This document shows positions 10,636 to 20,977 of a stretch of 64,000 bases of DNA, piece by piece. A program made the translations under genes and the position numbers. The notes beneath the pieces are model-generated. The model searched no databases, had not been told where the DNA came from, and worked only from the letters and a program-made list of their open reading frames with translations. Each line of letters begins with the position of its first letter. Within the stretch, counting starts at the first letter, position 1. The DNA lies in NCBI GenBank assembly GCA_029255685.2, contig CM055311.2, positions 9,545,031-9,609,030 of the forward strand. The letters run 5' to 3'. The stretch comes from Silene conica. Taxonomy: Eukaryota; Streptophyta; Magnoliopsida; Caryophyllales; Caryophyllaceae.

Positions 10636-12078
10636 TAAAATACAACACCCTTAGAAACACGAACACAACAACCACGACCCACGAAACCTTAACATACTAC
10701 GACTACAACCCCTAACCCGACACCTAAGCACGCGTGAAAACAGCCTTCACCACCACCTTGTTCCGCCACAGCCATCACCAGCAGCCACCCTTACCCGTAC
10801 CCCGCACCACCTGCCACCATAGAGACCCACACCAGCCTCCTCGGCTTCCACTGCCGTGATGAACCAGGGCCCAAACCAGGCCTGGTTCATCACCTAAACA
10901 CCTGACCAGCCAACAAACACCTACCCTTCGAAAACCACACAACCACCGACAACCCCCGTGACCTCTACCAGCACCACCCCTGACGACTGACCCATAAACC
11001 CACCGTGGTGGCACCGCGTCGACCTCCCCCGAGTCTACGGTGTCACCACCCCAACTAACCCTTGTATAAACAGAAACCAACAAACACTGAGACAACAGGC
11101 CAACGAAACTACCCCTACGACTCTGACCGACCATCTGCAACCACCAACGTGACCACCCTGACACACCCCAAACCACCACCATCCTATCTACACTTATACC
11201 CAGACCATACGCTAGCCGACACAGACACGCGAACCCATACGAAACACCCTGTACAAAGCTCTGTTTTTAGCGAAAAGGGTACTCGCTGACATCAACAGCC
11301 AGAACCACCACGATTGGTGGTTCTCGGTGGTCGAGGGTGACTCCCCTTATGTCAAAACGTGACTAATAAGTTCATAGGTCATAGATATACAAAGATCAGA
11401 ACCCATATGAATGATTTACCCAATTCAATTATCTATCGAAAACGCAGGAAAACCATGGAGAAAAGGAAACGTGTTGACTTACCTACTTCCGATCAGTTTC
11501 GACCACCCTAAGGCTGCCCTAAGGCCACCGTGAAAGTCTCCTACGAACTCCTTGCTATGACGGCTGTAGTATGGGTGTGATTGTATGAGGTATGGGATAC
11601 TAGGTTTAGGTTTTTCTGACTTGTGAAAGTCACGGCTGCATGAGGTATTATGAAATATAGAGGAAAAACGTGAGTTATGGGCTAAGGATTATGCACACAA
11701 TTCGAGGCCCATATAAGCATTCCATGGTCTCGAGTTCGAATCCCCTTGTCAACACAACCCTAGCTTGGTTTAAAACCCTTAGCATAAAACTATTCGAAGG
11801 CTCATAAGCTTATTTAACGAATAACCCGTCACAATATATATAAATTAAATAATAATACGGGTTATTACAGTCTTCCCCCCTTAAAATGAACTTCTTCCCG
11901 AAGTTCAACCACACTCAGGTGATAACCAAACCTACTCATGCGAACTTGGAACACAGACATTAACAAAACATTAACCAAAACATTAACTTGGAACATGAAT
12001 GCCTTGAATATAAATGCCCAGGAAATATCAACACGCTAATATAATAAATAATATTAAGGTGAAATACGGAGTATTACA

Positions 12079-12955
12079 GTTACTATATGTATATTCTTAT
12101 GAGTCGATTCTTAGACTAGAGACTGGTTGTTCTAAAGTGACATAGTTCAAAGTGACTTTAATTTATGCTCTACGATTTTCCGTAAAAGGGGTCAAATGGG
12201 CATATTTTGGGTCATAATGGACGATGTTGGCTGAAGAGAACAGTTGGATAGGAATTGTTTTAACCCTTGTCAGGGTTATCTTAAATCTCAAGGCCACTCG
12301 AGGAGTAGTGAACTGGAAATGCGTGGCCACGCTCGGAGGATATCTATGGTAGATAATTCCGGTCTATCAGTTACACTCCATATCGAGAAAAACCACTATT
12401 GATTTGATTACGTGCAAGTACGACCTGTAAGACACCTTGCATTGAGTGGGAGATGATGTAATAGGACAAGAGAATCGGTGATCCACACTTGTGAGGACAA
12501 GTGGGAGATTGTTGGAGTAAGTGTCCTCCACATTAGTGTGATCACGTCAATAATATAAATAATTGACAAATCTCTGTGAAAGAATATTCATAAGATGATT
12601 CTTTATCATAGTCAACTGGTCAACATTAATCGGTAATGATTGGCTTGCTAGAGTTTGACATTACTGTCGTAATGACGGTGGTGACCAGTTGACTCCTTTA
12701 GGTCACACCTATAGGACAACTCTCTTAATGATAAATGAAATAACTGTATGTTGATACGAGTCAGTTCATTTCTAGTTTAAATTATGTGAGGAGAAAATTT
12801 ATAATAAGATTGTAAATTAAAATAAATATTAAGTGATCGAAATGTCATCACCAATATTTATATGTTTATGAAACGTATATTTGCTCGGATGAATTATTTT
12901 AAACTACAATTGTTGTAGCATCAAAACATTAATGCTCTTAGATGCGATTAATTAT
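12079..12955 (+). mobile_element. copia C, 3' end (internal tail plus partial LTR)
   Basis: Plus-strand end of an Angela-like copia. It has a noncoding tail, the polypurine tract AAGTGGGAGAT (12499-12509), and an LTR starting TGTTGGAGTAAG at 12510. G1 inserted into this element at 12078/12079, so its upstream part lies left of the window. The LTR is cut at about 12955 by the Pack-MULE. The tail before the LTR resembles, in reverse complement, the tails of A1 and B1 (e.g. 2040-2540), so C belongs to the same broad lineage. It is an old, incomplete copy. Confidence 0.75.
12510..12955 (+). repeat. copia C LTR, partial
   Basis: Begins TGTTGGAGTAAGTGTCCTCC directly after the polypurine tract. It holds the U3 nested inverted repeat: outer arms 12610-12622 and 12682-12694 are a perfect 13-bp match, and inner arms lie at 12631-12638 and 12659-12666. 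It is less than half the length of the LTRs of families A and B. Confidence 0.75.
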
Positions 12956-13192
12956 CGGAATTACTTTTTCACATACGGACTTTACTCTTTCACATACACT
13001 TTTTCATTAAGTTTCCATGACATACTCTTTTTCAATACAAAGACAAGTTAAGTTTTTATACGTACTTTTCCCCTTAACTGGAATCAAATTGTTCAAATAA
13101 CCTAAATAATGTATTATAATTCTACAATTAGAGAAGTATTAATAGGGTTTATCACTTACTAAAATCAAATCTAATTGTTTAAATAAATTATT

Positions 13193-13316
13193 AGGGTTTA
13201 TCACTTATTAAAAATCAAATGTTCACTTATTTATCAATTATTATCAATTAGGGTTTTTCACTTATTAAAATCCAAATGTTCACTTATTTATCAATTATTA
13301 TCAATTAGGGTTTATT
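13193..13316. repeat. 58-bp tandem repeat, about two copies
   Basis: Two adjacent copies of an AT-rich unit starting AGGGTTT.TCACTTATTAAA and ending in TATCAATTATTATCAATT, with a degenerate third copy upstream near 13148. It lies inside the Pack-MULE. Confidence 0.7.
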
Positions 13317-13634
13317 GCTGACGGAAAGCATGGTGTTTAAACTGATAGATGATGATACTAGATAATGAACTTGATTTTGAATTGTTGCAATGAGGAGAGG
13401 TTGATGTGAAGCCTTGCGAAGCATACAATAACAACAATTGAACAAATGTTGTGAATATTCTAGATGATTAAGGTGTGATGCTGGTATAGTGTAAAGAAGA
13501 CCCTTTTGAATGTAATGAAAGGAAAGCATGGATAAATCACATGGAGTTAAGTAATAAGGACGGTTCAATTCCTCGGCAAAATATTTGGGCTTCATGAAAC
13601 ATTCTGAGATGTACTTAACGACACTAGAATTCAT
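13305..13634 (-). pseudogene. captured 5' fragment of a BAHD acyltransferase gene
   Basis: Open frame of 109 codons. Residues 5-50 read like the N-terminus of plant BAHD (HXXXD-type) acyltransferases of the At3g50280 group: VKYISECFMKPKY, then PYYLTPCDLSMLS and HYIQKGLL. Family members transfer acyl groups from acyl-CoA to plant metabolites and are about 430-460 residues long. The HXXXD and DFGWG catalytic motifs lie further in and are absent here. After about residue 52 the frame no longer resembles the family, so the captured piece is probably rearranged. The surrounding TIRs mark transposon capture. It may be a source of small RNA against the parent gene, but that is inference. Confidence 0.55.
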
Positions 13635-13973
13635 TAATTAGATTCTGGGATTTTTTTGGTGTTAATTTGGTAAAGTTGAGTTGATTGTTCTGGCAATGAA
13701 TGAATGAATGAATGAAAGGTTGATATTAAAGGGACAACAACACTTGACAAATTTGTCAATCAAACATTATAGGATGAACAAGTGGCCATCTAAATCTCAT
13801 GAACAAGAAATACAATTGGTTGCTGTCTTGTTGGTGAATTGAGGGGGGGGGGGGGGAAGATGAAAGAAAAAAAATAATTGAGAAGGGAGGAAAAAAAGTG
13901 ACAGGGGTAAAGTCGTAAAATGTGTATGTGAAAAAGTAAAATTCGTATGTGAAAAAGTACGACCCTTAGTTAT

Positions 13974-14287
13974 TTAAGGTTTATTTGGAAGAAAAGAATA
14001 ATGAATAAAGGAGGTATTCTCTTAAAAAATGAATATGTTTCTTTTATTTCCTTTCATATCCCTCCAAGTGTTGATTGTTCATTATTGGGGTAATATGTTC
14101 GAGAGGCGTCATTTAAACCCGTTGAGTGAATCGATCTCACCCAACGGGCCTTGGAGTTTCTTGTCCTGCTGATGTACCTTAACCCAACACAATGGAAATT
14201 AGCACTTAAACTGTGAATATTGCTGATGATACTACTATAGTTGTGGCTTGAAGACTTGGAGTTTGTATCTCCAGAATTTGCAAGATA
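13974..14287. other. unassigned DNA between Pack-MULE and MITE
   Basis: About 310 bases with no recognisable gene. It has a GC-richer part at 14105-14165 (CCCGTTGAGTGAATCG and the near-inverted CTCACCCAACGGG, a possible hairpin). It may be residue of the copia C LTR or of a host gene, but I cannot support either. Confidence 0.4.
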
Positions 14288-16884
14288 TTAGGATATTGGG
14301 CCTATACTAGGCTCATCTATCATCTATAAAATCTTATTAAAAGGGTAACTAAAAAAATGTGACATGTCAAATTTTAATGTGACGTGGCACAATTTTAATG
14401 TGACTTGACATATTTAAATGTGACGGAGCATATTTTTAATGTGACATGGCGAATTTGTGTGATGAATTATCAATTTATTATTACATGACAATAATTTAAT
14501 TCACTTGTCTATAATATTAAAGGATATTATCAATATTTTTAAATTAGTTTTGTATATTAAATATATTGTTTTCCAAAATTTATATGTAACCTTTCAAAAT
14601 TTAAATCAAAATTTTGTAATTTATAATTAATATTGACATTTTAATTGAAATTTTTGTAATAAAATGTGTTAATAAATTTTATACATTGCCACATGTTTAT
14701 GTATTTATTAAATTTGATTATAATAATAAAAACTATAAGTCGTCCAAAAGTCATAAAATGCATCATCAATTGGCTATAAATATTTGATGAAAACAACATT
14801 TGTGAACCAAAATTCAAGCCACTATTTTGTTTACCCATCACTGAGAAATTATACGTGTAAATAATCATTCTTATTATTGTAAGTGTATTACGGTAAGATA
14901 AGTTTCTTAAGGTGGTAAATTAATAGTTTATTTATTTATTTTTAATTTCTATTGGTTATGAAATACTATGACATTTTTGAACTCACATATATGTTATTTT
15001 GTTGTTATTTAGGGGCTATCAAAATTTGTGGAGTTGTGTTGTTGAAAGGTAGATATACTTACATTTTTATTATTCAATGTCTCATTTCTTTCATTATTTA
15101 AGGAAAAATTTAAATTAATATAATCATAATGTAATATCAAATGAATGATCAAATTCCACCATTTTGTTTGTTATTAATTGCTCAGTGGATTTATTTTGTA
15201 GGGATGGTTCAATGGAGAAAGATAACTATATGATCGAAGAAGGGAATACTATAATTGCTTGAACAAATACTTCTCTATTTCCATCAATTTTATATTATAA
15301 ACTAACTACAAGATTGACAACGTGAATGTTAATGATTAATTATTTTTAGTTTCATGAAAAAAAATAGTATTTCATAAAGTTTAAAATGTATGTTTTATTT
15401 TTGTATGTGTTATTTTTTTATTCATCATTCTCCATTTTAAAAATAGCTCTCATAAAATGAAATTGAAGTTGCAAACATCTCAATCATATTAACAAGTTGG
15501 TCAAAATAAATCTTATTGATATGAATAATGACTAAATGTACATTATTAGTAATATTTATGCTTACATTATAGTTAAAAGGCTACTTAAAGCATTTAACTT
15601 TAATTCACATCCATGTCGTTTTAATATTGGTTATTATATAATTCATCGATCTATATTGATTACTAGATTCTTCATTTATTTATACAATATTGTAAAATAT
15701 CAACTGAGTTATCTATTGATTTATACAATATTGTAAAAAGACAAGACTAAGTATCTTATTAATACCACAAATATTGATAGCCCTTAAATTTGAACAAAAC
15801 AAATGCGTACGATGAAGTTTGAAAATGTGATGAATATTACATAACCCAACAATGGAACTTACATAAAAAATAAAAAAAATTATATAGTTAATTTAAAACC
15901 CTGGCACGCTTAACTTGATGTGTAACATCCCATATTTTCGTGATTCATATTTTAAAGGCTTTTAATTATTTTAAATAATAAAAATAATATTTTAATAATT
16001 TATTGAGAAAGTATTTTAATAAATTATAAGATCCGTCTTAAGAACCTTAAGTCCTTAAGAACCTTAAGTCCTTAAGACGAATACAAACTTGGTGACTTAA
16101 GTTCACAATCTAAAAACCCGTTCAAGTTATCCAAACCCGTTTCATTTTAACGGAAAGCACAAATAAACCCTACCACTTCCTTATGAATGTCGACACATTC
16201 ATCATCTCAAAACAATATAACAGTAAACATCATTCTTACAAAACCTCCTAAATAATCATCTTCTTTTCCTTATTTCTTCATCATCCGTTCATCAAATCAA
16301 GGTAATAATAACATTTTCGGAATCCTCATCGAATTTGCAAGCCATCTATCACTTCCGTTTCTCGTTTCCTTCAACTCGAAATTTGGGCTATTTTGGGTAT
16401 AATCTGATTTTAGCCTCTAAATCCGTTTTTCATGTTGTAGGGAGAGGCTTAGAGGATTCCAAGGCGGTTTGTGGCGAAATTGAAGAGAAGATAGGAGCTT
16501 AATCGCTGAAAAAGGTGACGATTACGAGTAACTCGACCTTTTTGTTAAAATAGCAAGTTTTGTTGTGTTCTTGTTAATGTTTCTGATTTTTGTTCAAGTT
16601 GGATGATTAATGGACTTAGTAACATGTTAGGGATAACCTTACTTGAAGATTATATGCTTACTTGATGTTTCATATGAGTAACGGCTTATTTTCAGAAATG
16701 TCATGTTTGCGACGGATACATGTAATAATCGTTTGAGGATTGTTTTGTGGTTTAATTGCCGGTAGATAGAGTTGTTGGATGATTTAAAATAGTGGGTAAA
16801 CCTTGTAAGTTGCTAGATTCGAAGTCTTGAATCGTTTTAGGACGAATTTGCAAGTTACAGGAAGAATCGTGTTCGTGCTCAGGG

Positions 16885-17192
16885 ACTCTGAGCCGGTCGA
16901 CCGACCGGCCGTCGGTCGACCGGATGGGAGCGTCTCTTATTGTTTTTGCGAGTTTGAAAATTGGTAGGATTGTGTCGCCAGCCGGTAGGCCGGCTGCCTG
17001 CCAACCGGCTGGTAACCTCTTGAGTAATGTTCGTGTAATGCGTAAGTAAATAGGGTTGTTTCCCCAACCGGTAGGCCGGCTGCCTGTCGACCGGCTGGGA
17101 GTCCCTTTTGGTCACTTGCGTTCAGTAGAGAAGGAGAGTGAGGATGGGTGTCCAGCCGGTACGCGGGCTGCCCGCCGACCGGCTGGGGACCC
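16885..17192. repeat. four GC-rich palindromic clusters at ~90-bp spacing
   Basis: Four blocks of about 35 bases sit at 16885-16922, 16977-17012, 17068-17101 and 17153-17188. They are combinations of GGTCGACCGACCGG, CCGGTAGGCCGGCTG, CTGTCGACCGGCTGG and CCGCCGACCGGCTGG. Each block can fold on itself. The DNA between blocks is ordinary AT-rich LTR sequence. The regular spacing suggests an old tandem duplication of a unit of about 90 bases in which only the palindromes stayed recognisable. Confidence 0.75.
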
Positions 17193-17341
17193 CTGTTGCC
17201 TATTTTTGTTTCGTAATTCGTTTGTAACTTTTAAACGGTTGATCGGTTTTGATTGAAACTCGTTTCTTGTATCTTTGATATGTATTTGAGGTCCCCGGAG
17301 GATGGGCGACACTATATTGGGTTCGGGAATGGAGTGAGGAT

Positions 17342-17388
17342 AGAGACCCCCCGGTCGGGTAACCGAAAGGGAAACCAGCTCTCCCTCG
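17342..17388 (+). other. conserved hairpin motif, copy 1 (GUAA loop)
   Basis: The block AGACCCCCCG ... AAGGGAAA ... GCTCTCC contains a short stem TCGG-GTAA-CCGA. The same block recurs at 18187-18230 with a different but still paired stem. GTAA and GCAA both fit a GNRA tetraloop. A structured RNA element is inferred; the function is unknown. Confidence 0.5.
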
Positions 17389-17487
17389 TCTTAGTTCCCG
17401 GGATCAATTAAGTGTTGTTTAGTGGTTTAAGAAGTTAGAGCTATAGGTTAGTTTCTATCTTTGGATGCTAATGATTGAGTTGTATGT

Positions 17488-18045
17488 CGCGTGATGGGAT
17501 ATGTGTTAAGTTCACCTCTGGACCCATTACGTGTTTTGTATGTCGCGTGATGGGATATGTGTTAAGCTCACCTCTGGACCCATTACGTGTTTTGCTTGTG
17601 GCGTGTCAGGATATGTGTTAAGCTCACCTCTGGACCTGACACGTGATCGGTTATTGTATACTGGGATATGTGTTAAGCTCACCTCTGGACCCAGTATGCG
17701 ATAGCTGTGTATTGGGATATGTGTTAAGCTCACCTCTGGACCCAATACTTGTTTGTAGTAATGGGATATGTGTTAAGCTCACCTCTGGACCCATTGCTTA
17801 TGGATGCATGTTGGGATATGTGTTAAGTTCACCTCTGGACCCGACATTTGTTTGTAGTGGGATATGTGTTAAGCTCACCTCTGGACTCATTACTGAATTG
17901 TGATTAGGGATATGTGTTAAGTTCACCTCTGGACCCTTCTCTTGAATTGTATGTATAGAGATATGTGTTAAGTTCACCTCTGGACCCGACATATGTTTGG
18001 TAGTGGGATATGTGTTAAGTTCATCTCTGGACCCATTGCTAGTGT
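17488..18045 (+). repeat. array of eleven hairpin-forming repeats
   Basis: Eleven units at a spacing of 46-56 bases. Each has a nearly invariant 24-base core starting ATATGTGTTAAG and ending CACCTCTGGA (core starts 17499, 17555, 17611, 17666, 17717, 17766, 17816, 17862, 17910, 17961, 18008). The bases on each side of the core are complementary, and the arm sequences change together from unit to unit: CGTGATGGG/CCCATTACG, GTGTCAGG/CCTGACAC, ATACTGGG/CCCAGTAT, GTATTGGG/CCCAATAC. Units 9 and 10 pair less well. This is a tandem array whose pairing, not sequence, is kept. Confidence 0.9.
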
Positions 18046-18186
18046 TGATTTATATCTGTTTGCCTTGATGTTGGTACAGTGTCAGATATGCATGATGAGG
18101 TTAATGATTATATTGCTTGAGTTATAGTTTGTTCATCCAAGGCATTGGATGACTCTTTGACCGGTTTCATAAATAGTTGGATTGAA

Positions 18187-18230
18187 AGACCCCCCGACTG
18201 GGCAACCAGTAGGGAAATCGGCTCTCCTTC
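18187..18230 (+). other. conserved hairpin motif, copy 2 (GCAA loop)
   Basis: Second copy of the block at 17342-17388. The stem is ACTGG-GCAA-CCAGT. Relative to copy 1, two base pairs are exchanged in a compensatory way (T-A to C-G and C-G to T-A) and a mismatch becomes a pair. It ends at the insertion point of the CACTA element. Confidence 0.5.
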
Positions 18231-19788
18231 CACTACAACAAAATGACACTTGCGCCACGATTTATGTCACGGGAATTCATAATTCGTGACCTAAATTTGC
18301 TTAGTCACGGGAAAAAAGTCCCATTTTTTCAAAATTAATTGGTAAAAAAATTTATGTCACGGGAAAATATATCCGTGACAAATAATTGTTTTTAGTCACG
18401 AATTAAGCCATGATCGTGGCTAACAAATGCGTTTACTCACGCATCAAGTCACGAACGTGGCTAATAATTATTTTTAGCCACAATGTCGTGGCTAATTATG
18501 ATTTATTTTCACATGTAATGTAAGTTAACCGTGACTAATTAGTGTGCTTAGCCACACTGAATTCTTAACGTGGCTAATTATGATTTATTGTCACAGCTAA
18601 ATTATCTATGACTATATTGCTCTTAGCCACACACTGAATTCTTACCGTGGCTAATTGTGATTTATTGTCACAAGTAAATTACCCGTGACCAATTATTGCT
18701 CTTAGCTACGCACTGGATTTTTACCGTGACTAATATTTTTGATATGATAACAAATAATAGTACAAAATTATTAGTGCAACATGGTGTGTACTGTGACATC
18801 AAGATGATTGCGCCGTATTATTGCGAGATGTGAACAATATTTGTACTTAATGTTCTTCACTATTGACGTAAATGATCGTGTTATTATGATTATTCTTATT
18901 ATTGGATTTAGTTTGTCACAAGTGAGAATTTGTGCAATTTATTATGATTATTCATATTAACGCTGCTGACTTGAAAATGAATATGATTATATGAATAAAT
19001 GATTGTTGTTTAACAATTTATTTTGCTTTATTTTCGTTGAATGCTGCTTTACTTTAAGTATACGTTTAATTATGTAATGACAATTTTGTAATTTCAAAGC
19101 TACTTACCCAGTTACTCAATTTATTAAATTGCGCAACAAGCCCGACAAAAAACACTACAACAATTTGACACTTGCGCTACGATTTATGCCACGTGAATTT
19201 ATAATTCATGGCTAAATTTTGTTTACCCACGGGAAAAATTTTATTCACTATTTTAGAAAAATTTTATGCCACGGGAAAATCTTTCCCGTGGCAAAAAGTC
19301 AATTGCGCCACAATTTAGGTTACAGTCGTGGCTAATAATCATTTTTGTCACGAACAATGTCACACCCATGGCAAATATATATTAATAATTCTTTTTTTGT
19401 TAAATTTATAATATTGAATAACATTATTTAGAGACCGCATCACATTTAAAGAGAAAGTATATCCAATTAAATAATTAACTTATTAACACCTATCATTGAG
19501 AAGTCTGAAACTAATATATTGTTAAATAAGCTTTTCATTAGAAAATTGATTTAAAACTTTATTTGTAAAATATTTCTACAAGAACTTGAATTCGAGATGT
19601 TAAATTGGAAAAAAATTGGGGAAGTTTTTAAGGAGAAAAAAAAAAGAAAAGACAATTAGATTTAAAATATGATTAAAAAAAATTAGTCTAAAAAATTAAA
19701 TTCAAAATGATTTGCAACAAATCATTGAATAAAATAGAAAATAAACATATTGATAAAATAACCGATATAAAAAATCAATATAGAAAAA

Positions 19789-19940
19789 CATTTTTTTTTT
19801 GCAAGAAGGTTAGATCTCTTATATAATCCGAAAAGACGATACAAGAGAGTTCTTACAAAGTATATATCCTCTAAGAGATAAACATCTTAAGGAAATGCTA
19901 AGTGCTGTAATATAGAAAAACATTTTAATTATTGAAAATG
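19789..19940 (-). mobile_element. LINE 3' tail fragment
   Basis: On the minus strand the sequence ends TTATATAAGAGATCTAACC, TTCTTGC and a run of A, matching the style of the LINE end at 10590-10635. Only the 3' untranslated part is recognisable; the left boundary in the CACTA interior is approximate. Confidence 0.5.
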
Positions 19941-20776
19941 AGCGTAACACACCGAAAAGTAAAATGGAAATTAAAATAATAAATTTACATGTGTAAATAA
20001 TGTGATTTGTTGACAAAAAGAAATATCAAGAATAATGAAAAGAAATCAATTTAGAGAAAACAAAAATTTAAACGATATTTTCTGTGTTTTTTGGCAAAAA
20101 CTGATTATTTTCGAGTTAATAATGTCTTGGTCATTTATTTTAGTAATAAAACTCGGTCATTGATACCCATATGTAATCATTATTCAAAAGTGATCATTAC
20201 TTAGTAAAAAGTGATTAAACTTTTTTTTCGTTACAAATACGACGATCTTACAAATAGTATTTGTGTGGAAAAATATATGAAAAAATGGATAAAAGAAAAA
20301 TAAAATAAAAATGCCGACAAATGAAAAAAAAAAAATAAAAAAAAATGTATTAGGGAAAAAAATATAAGGAAAATGTGATTAAATAGTTTGGAGAAAATGG
20401 TTTTGTTGACTCGGGCAAAAAATGACCCGAGCATCATTAGTCGGGAGGTCAACATTGAAAACTCGAGTAATTTGAGAAAAATAATATTTTTTTCGCAAAA
20501 ATATGTAAATCATTTAATATTTTTTCGCAAAAATAATAGTGAAGGTAATTTAGAAAAAAAAGAATATAATTTAAAAAGGTTTCAAAGTGTTAACTATATC
20601 AACAAACTTAAGTTTAATTTTCGGTAGCTCATCATAAGAACTCCACAGTTAAGCGTGCTCAGGTGAAAGTAGTCATGGGATGAGTGACCTCCTGGGGAGG
20701 ATATACGATTCGCAAAAGTGAATGACTTGTGATAACTAACCAAGCAAAGATTAAAGCTTGACAAAATTCCATATGT

Positions 20777-20977
20777 AATCAAATGTGTTTGGTAGCGTGG
20801 TGGTTGCTCACCTCATCGCTTAACCCCGAGGTCAGGGGTTCGATTCCTACCCATGGGAATGGAGCAACTCTTTGGCAAGCCGTTTAGCGCTTCGTGAGAG
20901 AGCCCGCGGTGAGTGAGAGAGCCCCCGGTGAGGGGATTAACAACGATGGACACCCCGGTTTAGACAAAAAAAAAAGG
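20777..20977 (+). mobile_element. tRNA-derived SINE with 11-bp TSD
   Basis: Flanked by attccatatgt at 20766-20776 and 20978-20988. Internal RNA polymerase III promoter boxes are clear: A box GGTAGCGTGG at 20791-20800 and B box GGTTCGATTCC at 20837-20847. The 3' end has a poly-A of about 11 bases. The tRNA-like head is followed by a short body with a duplicated GTGAGAGAGCCC.CGGTGAG unit. Length of about 200 bases fits plant SINEs. It depends on a LINE for movement. It is not a functional tRNA gene because no full cloverleaf can be drawn. Confidence 0.85.

Larger units (their letters stand above)
8674..12078 (-). mobile_element. G1 remainder: short leader and right LTR
   Basis: Continuation of gypsy-type element G1 after copia A1. 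The last 705 bases duplicate 1-705. The LTR probably begins near 8965 on the plus strand, where sequence becomes alignable to the solo LTR at 52554 (shared features: ATAAATAGGACTGTTACC-like start, 'acacagggtcaacc.cgaggttgag' block at about 9280, 'gacctcccccgagtc' near 11025). That makes an LTR of about 3.1 kb. A LINE tail is inserted at 10193-10630. Open frames near 10.8-11.3 kb are compositional and not genes. I see no primer-binding site in 8679-8965. Confidence 0.65.
12956..13965. mobile_element. Mutator-like (Pack-MULE) element carrying a gene fragment
   Basis: The ends form an inverted repeat of about 45 bases (ACTTTTTCACATACG and then a second CTTTCACATACAC at both ends). Flanks TTAATTAT (12948-12955) and TTAGTTAT (13966-13973) match at 7 of 8 positions and are a plausible old target-site duplication, possibly extending to 9 bp. 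Inside is the start of a host BAHD acyltransferase gene (minus strand), a 58-bp tandem repeat and a poly-G run near 13843. No transposase is present. Capture of a host gene 5' end between long TIRs is typical of Pack-MULEs; exact family is uncertain. Confidence 0.6.

Noticed and set aside
10775-11289. Two overlapping open frames, 135 aa minus and 75 aa plus
   Set aside because: Trp/Gly/Val-rich and Thr/Pro-rich peptides on opposite strands inside an LTR; low-complexity composition, no family resemblance.
15536-15736. 66-aa open frame in the Helitron
   Set aside because: AT-rich, no Rep/helicase or other domain; chance frame.
17488-18045. CRISPR-like pattern of repeats and spacers
   Set aside because: Regular repeats with variable intervening DNA, but the genome is plant, the variable parts are complementary arms rather than spacers, and no cas gene exists. 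It is a tandem hairpin array in an LTR.
20787-20860. tRNA gene
   Set aside because: A and B boxes are present, but no complete cloverleaf or anticodon arm can be drawn. Poly-A and TSD show a SINE.
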